A program made the position numbers and the translations under genes. The notes beneath the pieces were generated by a model. That model ran no database searches. It was not told where the DNA came from and worked only from the letters and a program-made list of their open reading frames with translations. From assembly GCA_900543615.1 (NCBI GenBank), contig UQSC01000013.1, positions 1 to 29,404 on the forward strand: DNA of 29,404 nt. Direction: 5' to 3'. The stretch's first letter is position 1; every line of letters starts with the position of its first letter. Below are positions 22,066 to 29,404 of the stretch, piece after piece. The stretch comes from an uncultured Collinsella sp. GTDB lineage: Bacteria; Actinomycetota; Coriobacteriia; Coriobacteriales; Coriobacteriaceae.

Positions 22066-22794
22066 ATGATCTATTACGTCGAGGACGATGACAACATCAG
22101 GGATTTGACGGTCTATGCGCTGCGTAAGCAGGGAATCGAGGCCGAGGGCTTTTCGTGCGACGGCGAGTTTAAGGCTGCCGTGGCGCGACGGGTACCCGAT
22201 GCCGTGCTGCTCGACATCATGCTGCCCGATACCGATGGCTTGGCGATTATGCGTCGCCTGCGTGCCGATCGCCTGACGGCGACGGTGCCCATCATGATGC
22301 TTACCGCCAAGGACACCGAGCTCGACAAGGTGATGGCGCTCGATGGCGGTGCCGACGATTACCTGACTAAGCCGTTTTCGCTCATGGAGCTCGCCAGCCG
22401 CTGCCGCGCACTGCTGCGTCGCGGCGGCATGGTCAAGCAGGCGAGCGATGTGCTCAGCGTGGGCGACATCGTGCTCTCGCCCAGCCATCGCGAGGTGACC
22501 GTTGCCGGCGAGCCGCTTAAGCTCACCCTGCGCGAGTTCGACTTGCTCGAGTACCTCATGCGCAAGCCCGGCGTGGTCTTTACCCGCGAGTCGTTGCTGC
22601 AGAGCGTGTGGGCCTGGGACTTCGACGGCGGTTCGCGCACCGTTGACGTGCACGTGCAGACGCTTCGCCAAAAACTGGGCGAGCATGCCGGCGCCATCGA
22701 GACCGTGCGCGGCGTGGGCTACCGCTTGGCCGAGCCTTCTGCCGGTGATGGTGCCGAAGGTGACGACACCGCGGCCACCGCATCGGAGGAGTAA
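22066..22794 (+). CDS. OmpR-family response regulator (PhoB/PhoP-like)
   Basis: A 242-residue regulator. The receiver domain begins 'MIYYVEDDDNIRDLTVYALR', with phosphoacceptor Asp50 ('LLDIMLPDTDG'), Thr80 and Lys102. The winged-helix domain has 'LTLREFDLLEYLMRKPGVVFTRESLL', 'SRTVDVHVQTLRQKLGE' and 'ETVRGVGYRL', as in PhoB. A 20-residue acidic tail follows. I chose ATG 22066 because AAGGGG is placed well before it; an ATG at 22042 has no ribosome site. The pairing with pstB upstream and a PhoR-like kinase downstream points to control of phosphate uptake. It may act on its own operon. Confidence 0.9.
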   Translation: MIYYVEDDDNIRDLTVYALRKQGIEAEGFSCDGEFKAAVARRVPDAVLLDIMLPDTDGLAIMRRLRADRLTATVPIMMLTAKDTELDKVMALDGGADDYLTKPFSLMELASRCRALLRRGGMVKQASDVLSVGDIVLSPSHREVTVAGEPLKLTLREFDLLEYLMRKPGVVFTRESLLQSVWAWDFDGGSRTVDVHVQTLRQKLGEHAGAIETVRGVGYRLAEPSAGDGAEGDDTAATASEE

Positions 22795-22797
22795 CCC

Positions 22798-24222
22798 GTG
22801 GTCTTCGCCCCCCAGGGAAAACATACGCTGTCGCACCGCGTTTTTGTGACGATCTTTGTCTGCGCCATGGCGGTTATCGTGGCGTTTACGGTGCTGGGTG
22901 CGTTCTTTGTGCAAAACACCTTGGCGGATGCCACGAGTGCCAACCTGGCGCAAGAAACCGAGCTCATTGCTGCCGCCCTCGACGAGCAGCAGGAGCCCAT
23001 CCCGTTCTTGCGTAGCCTCGATCGCGAGGACTTGCGCATCACGCTGATTAACAAGGATGGATCGGTTGCCTACGACAACGAGGCGTCACCTTCCACACTG
23101 CCCAACCACGGCGATCGCCCCGAGGTCATCGAGGCCTTTGAGAATGGTTCGGGTTCCGCGGAGCGCGCAAGCTCTACGCTTGACGAGATTATGCTGTATC
23201 GCGCCGTCGCCCTTGATAACGGCCAGGTTGTCCGCTTGGCGCAGGCCCAGCCTGGCGTTGCGGCGATTTTGCTGTCGATGGTGGCGCCGATGCTGCTTAT
23301 CGCAGCAGCGGGTGCGGTACTCTCGTTTTTTATGGCGCGCCGCGAGTCCCGTGCCATCATCGCGCCGTTGCAAGAGGTGGATTTGGACCACCCACGCCGT
23401 AGCTATGAGCACGCCTATGCCGAGATGGTCCCCATGCTTGAGCGTATCGAGTCGCAGCGCCAGGAACTCAAGCGCCAAATGGCGGTGCTGGCGGACAACG
23501 ACCGTATGCGCCGCGAGTTCACGGCGAATATCACCCATGAGCTCAAGACGCCGCTTACGGCGATTTCGGGCTATGCCGAGCTCATCGCAAACGGCATGGT
23601 CGAGGGCGAGGACGACCTGCGCAACTTTGGCGGTCGCATCTATCGTGAGGCGGGCCGCTTGGCAGCGCTTGTCAACGACATCCTTACGCTGTCTAACTTG
23701 GACGAGGCCGAGCGTGCAACTGAGGGCGAGGCGGTGCCCATTGGGTCCACGGAGCCTATTGAGCTCTCGCGTGCCATCTACGCGGTTGAGCAGCGTCTTG
23801 AACAGGTCGCCCGTCAGGCGAATGTGACGATAAGTCATGAGACCAAGCCTGTGGTCATTGAGGGCGTGTCGCGCTTGATTGACGAGCTCATCTATAATCT
23901 GGCAAGCAACGCCATCCGCTACAATCGGCCCGGCGGTACAGTTGTGCTGCAGTGCGGCACCAACGACGAAGGCCATCCGTTCCTCGCGGTCGCCGACACG
24001 GGAATCGGTATCGCGCCTGAAGAACAGGGCAAGGTATTTGAGCGGTTCTATCGCGTGGACAAGAGTAGGTCCAAGGCACGCGGCGGAACCGGTCTGGGGC
24101 TTGCCATTGTCAAGCATGCGGCCCTGTATCATCACGCCACGCTCGATCTGTCGAGCGAGTTGGGCGTGGGAACCACCATTACGGTGACGTTTCCCATACA
24201 GCAGGACGAGCCATTCGCATAG
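22798..24222 (+). CDS. Sensor histidine kinase (PhoR-like)
   Basis: A 474-residue kinase with GTG start, three bases after the regulator stop and with GGAGGAG upstream, so the two are tightly coupled. Membrane helix 1 is at about 14-38, an extracellular domain of about 115 residues follows, and helix 2 is at about 154-179. A short linker leads to the H-box 'REFTANITHELKTPLTAISGYAELI' with phospho-His247, a typical PhoR/WalK type. The ATPase domain has 'IYNLASNAIRYNRPGG', 'VADTGIGIAPEEQGKVFERFYRVDKSRSK' and 'GGTGLGLAIVKH'. No clear PAS domain is seen between helix 2 and the H-box, unlike the classical PhoR of E. coli. It likely responds to phosphate limitation through Pst, by analogy. Confidence 0.9.
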   Translation: MVFAPQGKHTLSHRVFVTIFVCAMAVIVAFTVLGAFFVQNTLADATSANLAQETELIAAALDEQQEPIPFLRSLDREDLRITLINKDGSVAYDNEASPSTLPNHGDRPEVIEAFENGSGSAERASSTLDEIMLYRAVALDNGQVVRLAQAQPGVAAILLSMVAPMLLIAAAGAVLSFFMARRESRAIIAPLQEVDLDHPRRSYEHAYAEMVPMLERIESQRQELKRQMAVLADNDRMRREFTANITHELKTPLTAISGYAELIANGMVEGEDDLRNFGGRIYREAGRLAALVNDILTLSNLDEAERATEGEAVPIGSTEPIELSRAIYAVEQRLEQVARQANVTISHETKPVVIEGVSRLIDELIYNLASNAIRYNRPGGTVVLQCGTNDEGHPFLAVADTGIGIAPEEQGKVFERFYRVDKSRSKARGGTGLGLAIVKHAALYHHATLDLSSELGVGTTITVTFPIQQDEPFA

Positions 24223-24247
24223 CGATACAACATAGGTATTGATGTAG

Positions 24248-24281
24248 ACGCCGCATTTGACTTTCGGGTGCGGCGTTGTTG
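24248..24281 (+). terminator. Possible terminator of the pstB-kinase operon
   Basis: ACGCCGCA (24248-24255) pairs perfectly with TGCGGCGT (24269-24276), but the following TTGTTGTG is only a weak T-tract. The remaining 140 bases up to 24417 hold the next promoter and a small ACAGG-AGAG-CCTGT hairpin (24312-24325). Confidence 0.5.
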
Positions 24282-24341
24282 TGCAATTTTACGATTGCTT
24301 CCGACATTTTTACAGGAGAGCCTGTTTCTTATGTATAGAGT

Positions 24342-24370
24342 TTGGTCTCGGCAAAAAGATGCGATAACAT
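24342..24370 (+). promoter_or_regulatory. Promoter of the cpsC-like operon
   Basis: TTGGTC (24342-24347) and TAACAT (24365-24370) are 17 bases apart. The start codon at 24418 leaves a leader of about 40 bases. Confidence 0.45.
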
Positions 24371-24417
24371 ACGGACAGTTTTGTCAATCCGAACTGGGGA
24401 AATGAAAGGCAAGCTGC

Positions 24418-25074
24418 ATGACCCTTCTCGAACTGTTCCAGCTGCTCAAAAAGCACCTTAAGCTGGTCATCACCCTTCCGGTGGTCTGCGCGATCGCCAT
24501 GGGCATCGTGTCCTTCGTTGCGATGGACAACACCTACACCGCGACGACGAGCATGTACATTCTCGCCAAAACCGACGATAGCGGTCAGATGAGCTACAAC
24601 GATCTCTCGGCGAGCCAGATGCTTTCCAACGATATCGCCACGCTGCTGGATAGCGATAGCGTTAAGAGCGGTGCTGCCAATGAGCTGGGCCTTTCTGACC
24701 TGGATGACTACAAGGTGTCTGTTTCCTCCGAGACCACCACGCGTGTCATTACGCTTTCGGTTACCGGCACCGATGCCAAGGAGACGGCTAAGGTCGCAAA
24801 GGCCATGGCCAGCTCGGTGAGTACGGTCGCTCAGAACGTCGGCGCTGCCCAGAGCATCAACGTTATCGACGAGGCTAAGACTCCCGAAGTCCCCAGCGGC
24901 CCCAAGCGCACGCTGTATGTTGCTGTCGCGTTCCTCGCCGGTATCTTTATCGCAGTTGCCTATGTCGTTTTGGCAGACATGCTCAATACCCGCATCCGCG
25001 GTGCCGAAGAGGCAGAAGAGCTCCTGGGCATTCCCGTTGTTGGCCGAATTCCGGCTATGAAAGGTGGTAAATAG
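24418..25074 (+). CDS. Chain-length determinant / CpsC-like kinase activator
   Basis: A 218-residue polysaccharide co-polymerase of the Wzz/CpsC type. It controls the chain length of capsule or exopolysaccharide and activates the partner tyrosine kinase. Membrane helix 1 lies at about 14-35. The outside domain ('TYTATTSMYILAKTDD', then a conserved 'SQMLSNDIATLLDSDSV' helix) is followed by the proline motif 'EAKTPEVPSGPKR' and helix 2 (about 165-187). The short cytoplasmic tail ends 'GIPVVGRIPAMKGGK'. The separate kinase gene begins two bases downstream, the split arrangement of Gram-positive bacteria. AAAGG stands nine bases before the ATG. Confidence 0.9.
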   Translation: MTLLELFQLLKKHLKLVITLPVVCAIAMGIVSFVAMDNTYTATTSMYILAKTDDSGQMSYNDLSASQMLSNDIATLLDSDSVKSGAANELGLSDLDDYKVSVSSETTTRVITLSVTGTDAKETAKVAKAMASSVSTVAQNVGAAQSINVIDEAKTPEVPSGPKRTLYVAVAFLAGIFIAVAYVVLADMLNTRIRGAEEAEELLGIPVVGRIPAMKGGK

Positions 25075-25076
25075 GC

Positions 25077-25814
25077 ATGGCTAAGGCAAAGAACACCGAT
25101 AAGCTCGTTGTACAGAATGCCGCCAAGACCCTTCTGGCCAACATCCGCTTTGCGAGCGTGGACGACCCCATTCGCACCATCACCGTTACCTCCTCGATTC
25201 CCAACGAGGGCAAGTCTACGGTTTCCATTAACCTTGCTCAGGCAATCGCCACGAGCGGCAAGTCCGTGCTCCTGGTCGAGGCCGATATGCGCCGCAGGTC
25301 CCTTTCCGATATGCTCGGCGTTCGTTCGCGTGGCGGACTCTATGCGGTCCTTTCCGAGCAGATCTCCATTGACCAGGCAATTGTCGAGACGGGTCAGAAG
25401 AACTTCTACTTCCTCGATGCCGAGCCGCATATTCCCAATCCTGCCGACATCATCGTCTCTCACCGCTTTGCCAAGCTGGTAAAGGCACTGTCCGCCAAGT
25501 TCCAGTACGTCATCTTCGACGCTCCCCCGGTCGGCACCTTCATCGATGCTGCCGAGATCGCCAGTCTGACCGACGGCACGCTGTTCGTAGTGCGCGAGGA
25601 CTTTACCAAGCGCGAAGAGGCGCTCAACGCTATCGGTCAGCTTAAGAAGTCCGAGAAGGTCAAGCTCATCGGTACCGTTATGAACTACTGCGAGACTGAG
25701 ACCAGCGAGTACTACTACTCCTACTATACCAAGGACGGTAAGAAGGTGAAGAAGGGCTCCGACGATCAGGGGACTTCCAAAAAGGGCATCTTCACCAACC
25801 GAGCAAACGTTTAG
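25077..25814 (+). CDS. CpsD-like tyrosine-protein kinase (BY-kinase)
   Basis: A 245-residue bacterial tyrosine kinase that acts with the CpsC-like membrane protein and autophosphorylates on a C-terminal tyrosine cluster. Walker A is 'SSIPNEGKST' (39-48), Walker A' is 'LLVEADMRR' (65-73, glutamate in place of the first aspartate that is usual), and Walker B is 'VIFDAPPV' (145-152). The cluster 'SEYYYSYYTKDGK' (Tyr212-214, 216, 217) ends the kinase core. A lysine-rich tail of about 25 residues follows. It differs from the MinD/ParA ATPases by this cluster and by the operon context. The cpsB-like phosphatase gene starts 17 bases downstream. Confidence 0.92.
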   Translation: MAKAKNTDKLVVQNAAKTLLANIRFASVDDPIRTITVTSSIPNEGKSTVSINLAQAIATSGKSVLLVEADMRRRSLSDMLGVRSRGGLYAVLSEQISIDQAIVETGQKNFYFLDAEPHIPNPADIIVSHRFAKLVKALSAKFQYVIFDAPPVGTFIDAAEIASLTDGTLFVVREDFTKREEALNAIGQLKKSEKVKLIGTVMNYCETETSEYYYSYYTKDGKKVKKGSDDQGTSKKGIFTNRANV

Positions 25815-25831
25815 TTGATTAAGGCTGACCT

Positions 25832-26482
25832 ATGCGTGACATTCATTGCCATATCTTGCCGGGTGTAGACGACGGCGCCGCCGATCTCGATGAGAGCTTG
25901 GCGATGCTCGAGGCTGCCAAGCGGGTCGGTGTAACCAGAATCGTTTGCACTCCTCACTGCCGTGATCCCTATTTTGATTACGACAAGATGTGGGATGCCT
26001 TTGAGCTGCTGCGTGATAACGCTGACGGTTTTCCGCTCCAGATGGGCTTCGAGGTCAACCATCGAAAGCTCGTTGAGCTTGGTATCGATGCCGCGGAGCA
26101 CTTGCATTTCGATGGAACCAACGAGTTTCTGCTCGAGCTTTCGACACATGCCGATGCGTATGCGTTTAGAGAGTACGAGAACACGATTTACGATTTGCAG
26201 TGCCGTGGCTACCAGGTGATCATCGCTCATCCTGAGCGCTATCGTGCGGTTCAAAAGGATGTAAGCGTGGCGGAGCGCCTGGTCGATATGGGCTGCAAGC
26301 TGCAGGCTTCGGCGGACTTTATTGCCGGCGGTCGCTTTGGTCGCGAGAAAAAGCCGGCACAGCGCCTGTTCGATCAGAACCTGTACAGCTTCATCGCGAG
26401 CGATGCCCATAACGTGGGTCATTACGATTGCCTGGCGAAGGCTCGCGCGAAGTTTAGCGTGCGCGGAGCTCATTTTCGCTAA
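25832..26482 (+). CDS. CpsB-like tyrosine-protein phosphatase (PHP family)
   Basis: A 216-residue metal-dependent phosphatase of the PHP superfamily. It dephosphorylates the CpsD-type kinase and so sets the amount or length of polysaccharide. The metal-binding motifs appear in order: 'DIHCHILPGVDDGA' at the N-terminus, 'CTPHCRDPYF' (histidine), the glutamate in 'LQMGFEVNHR', 'VIIAHPERYR', and 'FIASDAHNVGH' near the C-terminus. Length is slightly short for the family (about 240). It completes a CpsC-CpsD-CpsB module that is followed not by glycosyltransferases but by an acetyltransferase and htpG. Confidence 0.92.
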   Translation: MRDIHCHILPGVDDGAADLDESLAMLEAAKRVGVTRIVCTPHCRDPYFDYDKMWDAFELLRDNADGFPLQMGFEVNHRKLVELGIDAAEHLHFDGTNEFLLELSTHADAYAFREYENTIYDLQCRGYQVIIAHPERYRAVQKDVSVAERLVDMGCKLQASADFIAGGRFGREKKPAQRLFDQNLYSFIASDAHNVGHYDCLAKARAKFSVRGAHFR

Positions 26483-26521
26483 AATCTGTCCCTAACGTTC
26501 GCATTGAATGAAGGGGCAGCC

Positions 26522-27022
26522 ATGGATATTCAACTTAAGACGGGATGCTTTGATGACGCGGCGTTGGTGCGCCGCGTCGTTTTTATGGACGAGCAGGGCT
26601 ACGAGAATGAGTTCGACGCTATCGACGAGGATCCGAACTGCATTCATGTGACGCTCTATGTAGACGGCGAGCTTGCCGGTTGCTCGCGCGTGTTTCCCGA
26701 AGAGCTTGAGCGCGTGGCTGACGCAGAGGCCCCGGTGTTGCCGGCATGCGACATGGACGAAGGCGTTGCGGCGGGGGAGACCTACATTATGGGGCGCGTC
26801 GCAGTGCTGCCGGCTATGCGTCGTCGCGGATTGGCGAGTGCGATCGTCGAGGCCAGTGATGCGTGTGCACGCGATGCCGGCGCAAAGCTTATTAAGCTGC
26901 ATGCACAGGAATACGTGCTGCCGCTCTATGTAAAGGCGGGCTACACGCAAATTGCCCCGGTAGATTACGAAGACGAGGGCCAACCCCATGCCTGGATGGC
27001 CAAGCGCGTAGATGGCAGATAG
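26522..27022 (+). CDS. GNAT family N-acetyltransferase
   Basis: A 166-residue acetyltransferase of the GNAT fold, which transfers an acetyl group from acetyl-CoA to an amine. The acetyl-CoA binding motif is 'GRVAVLPAMRRRGLASAIVEA' (about 94-114, R/Q-x-x-G-x-G/A type). The C-terminal 'IKLHAQEYVLPLYVKAGYTQIAPVDYEDEGQPHAWM' resembles the ElaA/YjcF subgroup, in which 'HAQ...YE..GF' and a late 'PH..M' are conserved. The substrate is unknown. I chose ATG 26522 with AAGGGG upstream; the in-frame ATG at 26504 precedes the ribosome site. Its stop overlaps a short REP-like repeat. Confidence 0.88.
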   Translation: MDIQLKTGCFDDAALVRRVVFMDEQGYENEFDAIDEDPNCIHVTLYVDGELAGCSRVFPEELERVADAEAPVLPACDMDEGVAAGETYIMGRVAVLPAMRRRGLASAIVEASDACARDAGAKLIKLHAQEYVLPLYVKAGYTQIAPVDYEDEGQPHAWMAKRVDGR

Positions 27023-27060
27023 GGACGTTCCTTTTCTGCCGGCAGTTGGGGACGCTCCTT
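27022..27060. repeat. Short REP-like repeat after the acetyltransferase gene
   Basis: GGGACGTTCCTT (27022-27033) recurs as GGGACGCTCCTT (27049-27060), 27 bases on. Between them is the perfect palindrome CTGCCGGCAG (27036-27045). The unit begins in the stop codon of the preceding gene. It resembles the AGGGAC end of the larger element at 12163. Confidence 0.5.
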
Positions 27061-27109
27061 GGCAATTGGCGCATCGGAGCGCTTAGACATACAGTTTTTC
27101 GATTCCGTA

Positions 27110-27138
27110 TGTATATATGCGCGCTAATGGGTTATAAA
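27110..27138 (+). promoter_or_regulatory. Candidate htpG promoter
   Basis: TATAAA (27133-27138) has a poor -35 (TGTATA, 27110-27115) 17 bases upstream. The AT-rich stretch 27100-27140 stands out in this GC-rich sequence. No CIRCE-like inverted repeat is seen. Confidence 0.35.
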
Positions 27139-27170
27139 ATCTAAGTCTGAACATAGCAGGTCTGCGATTC

Positions 27171-27194
27171 GGCTCGGGCGACCGGGCCGTTTTT
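27171..27194 (+). terminator. Intrinsic-terminator-like hairpin in the htpG leader
   Basis: GGCTCGG (27171-27177) pairs with CCGGGCC (27182-27188; one G-T pair) around a GCGA tetraloop, followed by GTTTTT. It ends 30 bases before the htpG start codon, downstream of the only promoter candidate. A small GCAG-GT-CTGC hairpin lies just before it. Confidence 0.65.
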
Positions 27195-27224
27195 GCGGAC
27201 GGGGGTAGCGCGAAAGGACTGCAC

Positions 27225-29249
27225 ATGCGTCAATTTAAGACCGAGAGCAAAAAACTGCTCGACCTCATGATCAACTCCATCTACACCAATAAGGAAATCT
27301 TCCTGCGCGAGCTTATCTCTAACGCGAGCGACGCCGTCGACAAGCTCAACTTTAAGAGCCTGCAGGATCCGAGCGTCAAGATCGACCAGGGCGACCTGGC
27401 TATTCGCGTTTCCTTTGATAAAGACGCCCGCACCATTACCATCTCGGATAACGGCATTGGCATGACCGCCGAGGAGCTCGAGCGCAATCTGGGCACCATC
27501 GCCCATTCCGGCTCCGAGGAGTTTAAGACCGAGAACGCCGAGCAGCAGGGTTCGGATGTCGACATCATCGGCCAGTTTGGCGTGGGCTTCTACTCGGCTT
27601 TTATGGTCGCCAGCCATGTGAAGGTCGTCAGCCGCGCCTACGGCGAGGATGTCGCCCATGTGTGGGAATCCGACGGTCTTGAGGGCTACACCATCGAGGA
27701 CGGCGAGCGCGCCGAGCACGGTACCGATGTCATCCTGACGCTGCGCGAGAACGAGAAACTCGACGCCGACGGCGAGGCCGAGACCTACGATCGCTTCCTG
27801 ACCGAGTGGGGTCTCAAGAGCCTGATTCAGCAGTACAGCAACTATGTGCGCTACCCGATTCAGATGATGGTGTCCAAGAGCCGCCAGAAACCCAAGCCCG
27901 AGGACGCCGGCGACGATTACAAGCCCGAGTACGAGGACTACCAGGAGCTTGAGACCGTCAACTCCATGACGCCGATCTGGAAAAAGCGCAGCTCCGATGT
28001 CGAGCAGAAGGACTACGACGAGTTCTACAAGTCCACGTTCCACGACTTTGACGATCCTGCGCGCACCATCAGCTTCCATGCCGAGGGCACGCTCGAGTAT
28101 GACGCCCTGCTGTTTGTGCCGGGACGCGCGCCGTTCGATCTGTACAGCAAGGATTACGAGAAGGGCCTGGCGCTCTACAGCTCCAACGTCCTGATCATGG
28201 AGAAGTGCGACGACCTGCTGCCCGACTACTACAACTTTGTCCGCGGCGTCGTGGATTCCGCCGACGTGTCGCTCAACATCTCGCGTGAGACGCTGCAGCA
28301 GAACCGTCAGCTCAAGGCCATCGCCAAGCGCGTGGAGAAGAAGATTACTGCCGATCTTGAGGATATGCGTGACAACGACCGCGAGGCCTACGAGAAGTTC
28401 TTTGAGAACTTTGGCCGCGGCCTTAAGTACGGCATCTACTCGAGCTATGGCATGAAGGCCGATGAGCTCGCCGACCTGTTGCTGTTCTGGTCTGCCAAGG
28501 AACAGAAGATGATTACCCTGGCCGAGTATGCCAAGGGCATGCCCGAGGATCAGAAGGCCATCTACTACGCCGCCGGCGATTCGCGCGAGCGCTTGGCCAA
28601 GATGCCCGTGGTAAAGGGCGTGCTCGACCGCGGCTATGACGTGCTGCTGCTGACGCAGGATGTGGATGAGTTCACGTTCCAAGCTATGCGTGAGTACGTT
28701 GCCGCCGATATGCCCAAGATCTACGAGGACGACGCAGCTCGCGAGGCTGCCGAAAAGGCCGTGGCCGACGGTGCCGAGCCCGAGGTCGAGGATCGTCATC
28801 TGGAGCTTAAGAACGTTGCGACCGGTGATCTTGACCTGGCGACCGAGGACGAGAAGAAGGAGGCCGAGGACGCCACCAAGGAGAACGAGGACCTCTTTAG
28901 CGCTATGAAGGAGGCGCTCGGTGACAAGGTCGAGAAAGTCGCCGTCTCCGCGCGCCTGACCGATGCCCCCGCTTGTATCACCACCGAGGGCCCACTTTCG
29001 CTCGAGATGGAGAAGGTGCTCCAGAAGGGACCCGAGGGCGCGCCCGACGGCATGCCCAAGAGCCAACGCGTGCTCGAGCTCAACGCCAAGCACCCGGTCT
29101 TTGCCAAGCTCGTCGCTGCTCAGAAGGCAGGCGACGCCGACAAGATCAAGCAGTACTCCGGCCTGCTCTATGACCAGGCCCTGCTGGTCGAGGGTATTCT
29201 GCCCGAGGACCCCGTGGCCTTCGCGGCATCTGTTTGCAACTTGATGTAG
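27225..29249 (+). CDS. htpG: Molecular chaperone HtpG (Hsp90)
   Basis: HtpG is the bacterial Hsp90, an ATP-driven dimeric chaperone in the cytoplasm. This 674-residue protein has the GHKL ATPase domain with 'ELISNASDAVDKL' (28-40), 'ISDNGIGM', 'GTIAHSGSEEF' and 'DIIGQFGVGFYSAFMVA'. The middle domain has 'TPIWKK', 'LFVPGRAPFDLY', 'GVVDSADVSLNISRETLQQNRQLKAI' (the arginine finger region) and 'ENFGRGLKYGIYSS'. The C-terminal dimerisation domain runs to the end. It is longer than E. coli HtpG (624), with an acidic insert near residues 505-560. ATG 27225 has AAAGGA upstream. A leader hairpin may control its transcription. Confidence 0.96.
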   Translation: MRQFKTESKKLLDLMINSIYTNKEIFLRELISNASDAVDKLNFKSLQDPSVKIDQGDLAIRVSFDKDARTITISDNGIGMTAEELERNLGTIAHSGSEEFKTENAEQQGSDVDIIGQFGVGFYSAFMVASHVKVVSRAYGEDVAHVWESDGLEGYTIEDGERAEHGTDVILTLRENEKLDADGEAETYDRFLTEWGLKSLIQQYSNYVRYPIQMMVSKSRQKPKPEDAGDDYKPEYEDYQELETVNSMTPIWKKRSSDVEQKDYDEFYKSTFHDFDDPARTISFHAEGTLEYDALLFVPGRAPFDLYSKDYEKGLALYSSNVLIMEKCDDLLPDYYNFVRGVVDSADVSLNISRETLQQNRQLKAIAKRVEKKITADLEDMRDNDREAYEKFFENFGRGLKYGIYSSYGMKADELADLLLFWSAKEQKMITLAEYAKGMPEDQKAIYYAAGDSRERLAKMPVVKGVLDRGYDVLLLTQDVDEFTFQAMREYVAADMPKIYEDDAAREAAEKAVADGAEPEVEDRHLELKNVATGDLDLATEDEKKEAEDATKENEDLFSAMKEALGDKVEKVAVSARLTDAPACITTEGPLSLEMEKVLQKGPEGAPDGMPKSQRVLELNAKHPVFAKLVAAQKAGDADKIKQYSGLLYDQALLVEGILPEDPVAFAASVCNLM

Positions 29250-29256
29250 TTAGGTA

Positions 29257-29342
29257 GTTACGCGGTTTTACCAAACCGCGTAACGGCTCGACGCTGCCCT
29301 CAGTTCCGCCGTTCTAACGAACGGCGGACCAGTCGACGCTGC
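29257..29342. repeat. Two perfect hairpins, each followed by TCGACGCTGC
   Basis: GTTACGCGGTTT (29257-29268) pairs perfectly with 29273-29284 around a TACC loop. TCCGCCGTTC (29305-29314) pairs perfectly with 29319-29328 around TAAC. Each hairpin is followed by the same decamer TCGACGCTGC (29288-29297 and 29333-29342), 45 bases apart. Neither stem has a T-tract, so they are not standard terminators, although the first may end the htpG transcript. Confidence 0.75.
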
Positions 29343-29383
29343 GCGGGCGCCAGAGCGACAACTTGTCATTCAAAGAGGACGGC

Positions 29384-29404
29384 ATGACCAGAAGGTCTAT
29401 GCCG
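29384..29404 (+). CDS. Possible start of a further gene (3' partial)
   Basis: ATG at 29384 with AGAGGA seven bases upstream opens a frame (MTRRSMP) to the window edge. Seven codons are too few to identify it. The same bases can also fold (GGCAT-GACC-AGAA-GGTC-ATGCC with a bulge), so it may instead belong to the hairpin region. Confidence 0.3.

Noticed and set aside
27100..27224. CIRCE operator for HrcA before htpG
   Set aside because: No TTAGCACTC-N9-GAGTGCTAA-like inverted repeat is present.

Overview
This window looks like a chromosomal segment of a GC-rich (about 60 %) member of the Coriobacteriia (Actinomycetota), most likely Collinsella or a close relative. That is an inference from protein style, strong GC bias at third codon positions, GTG starts and the mix of genes; no database search was possible. 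There is no phage, plasmid or insertion-sequence transposase in the window.

Left part (1-5021): the end of a Tad (tight adherence) pilus type cluster, with a large partial secreted or membrane protein, a TadE-like pseudopilin and a DUF192 protein, all translationally coupled. Next comes a two-gene toxin-antitoxin-like module (BrnT-like protein and ribbon-helix-helix protein), tRNA-Phe with promoter and terminator, a regular array of four 62-nt palindromic units, and a GH5-like glycosidase whose acid/base glutamate is missing.

Central housekeeping block (5028-13876): rsmI, metG, rsmA, tatD, tRNA-Leu(CAG), an SPFH/stomatin-like protein, rlmH, proC and serS. Downstream of tRNA-Leu lies a duplicated copy of the tRNA 3' end with its terminator. 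Between proC and serS lie a nested palindromic element and a 57-residue minus-strand membrane protein.

From 13900 to 17500: a small unknown gene behind a LexA-type box, tRNA-Arg(ACG), an 813-residue TPR protein of unknown function, and tRNA-Ser(GCT). Three of the four tRNA genes (Leu, Arg, Ser) are followed, beyond their terminators, by a short inverted copy of their own T-arm.

Regulatory and envelope block (17524-26482): a penicillin-binding D,D-carboxypeptidase (minus strand) divergent from a VanRS-like two-component pair. Then come an isolated pstB with a PhoB/PhoR-like pair, and a CpsC-CpsD-CpsB style tyrosine phosphoregulation module that controls polysaccharide polymerisation but has no glycosyltransferases nearby. 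A GNAT acetyltransferase and htpG follow. htpG has an intrinsic-terminator-like hairpin in its leader. The right edge holds two perfect hairpins, each followed by the same decamer, and possibly the start of another gene.

The translation and RNA genes (tRNAs, metG, serS, rsmI, rsmA, rlmH) form a core background. The envelope genes (Tad pilus, carboxypeptidase with VanRS-like sensor, Cps-type kinase module) and the phosphate-type signalling genes are the adaptive part. The least explained structure is in the non-coding DNA: the 62-nt palindrome array, the antisense T-arm elements behind tRNAs, and the hairpin modules behind htpG.
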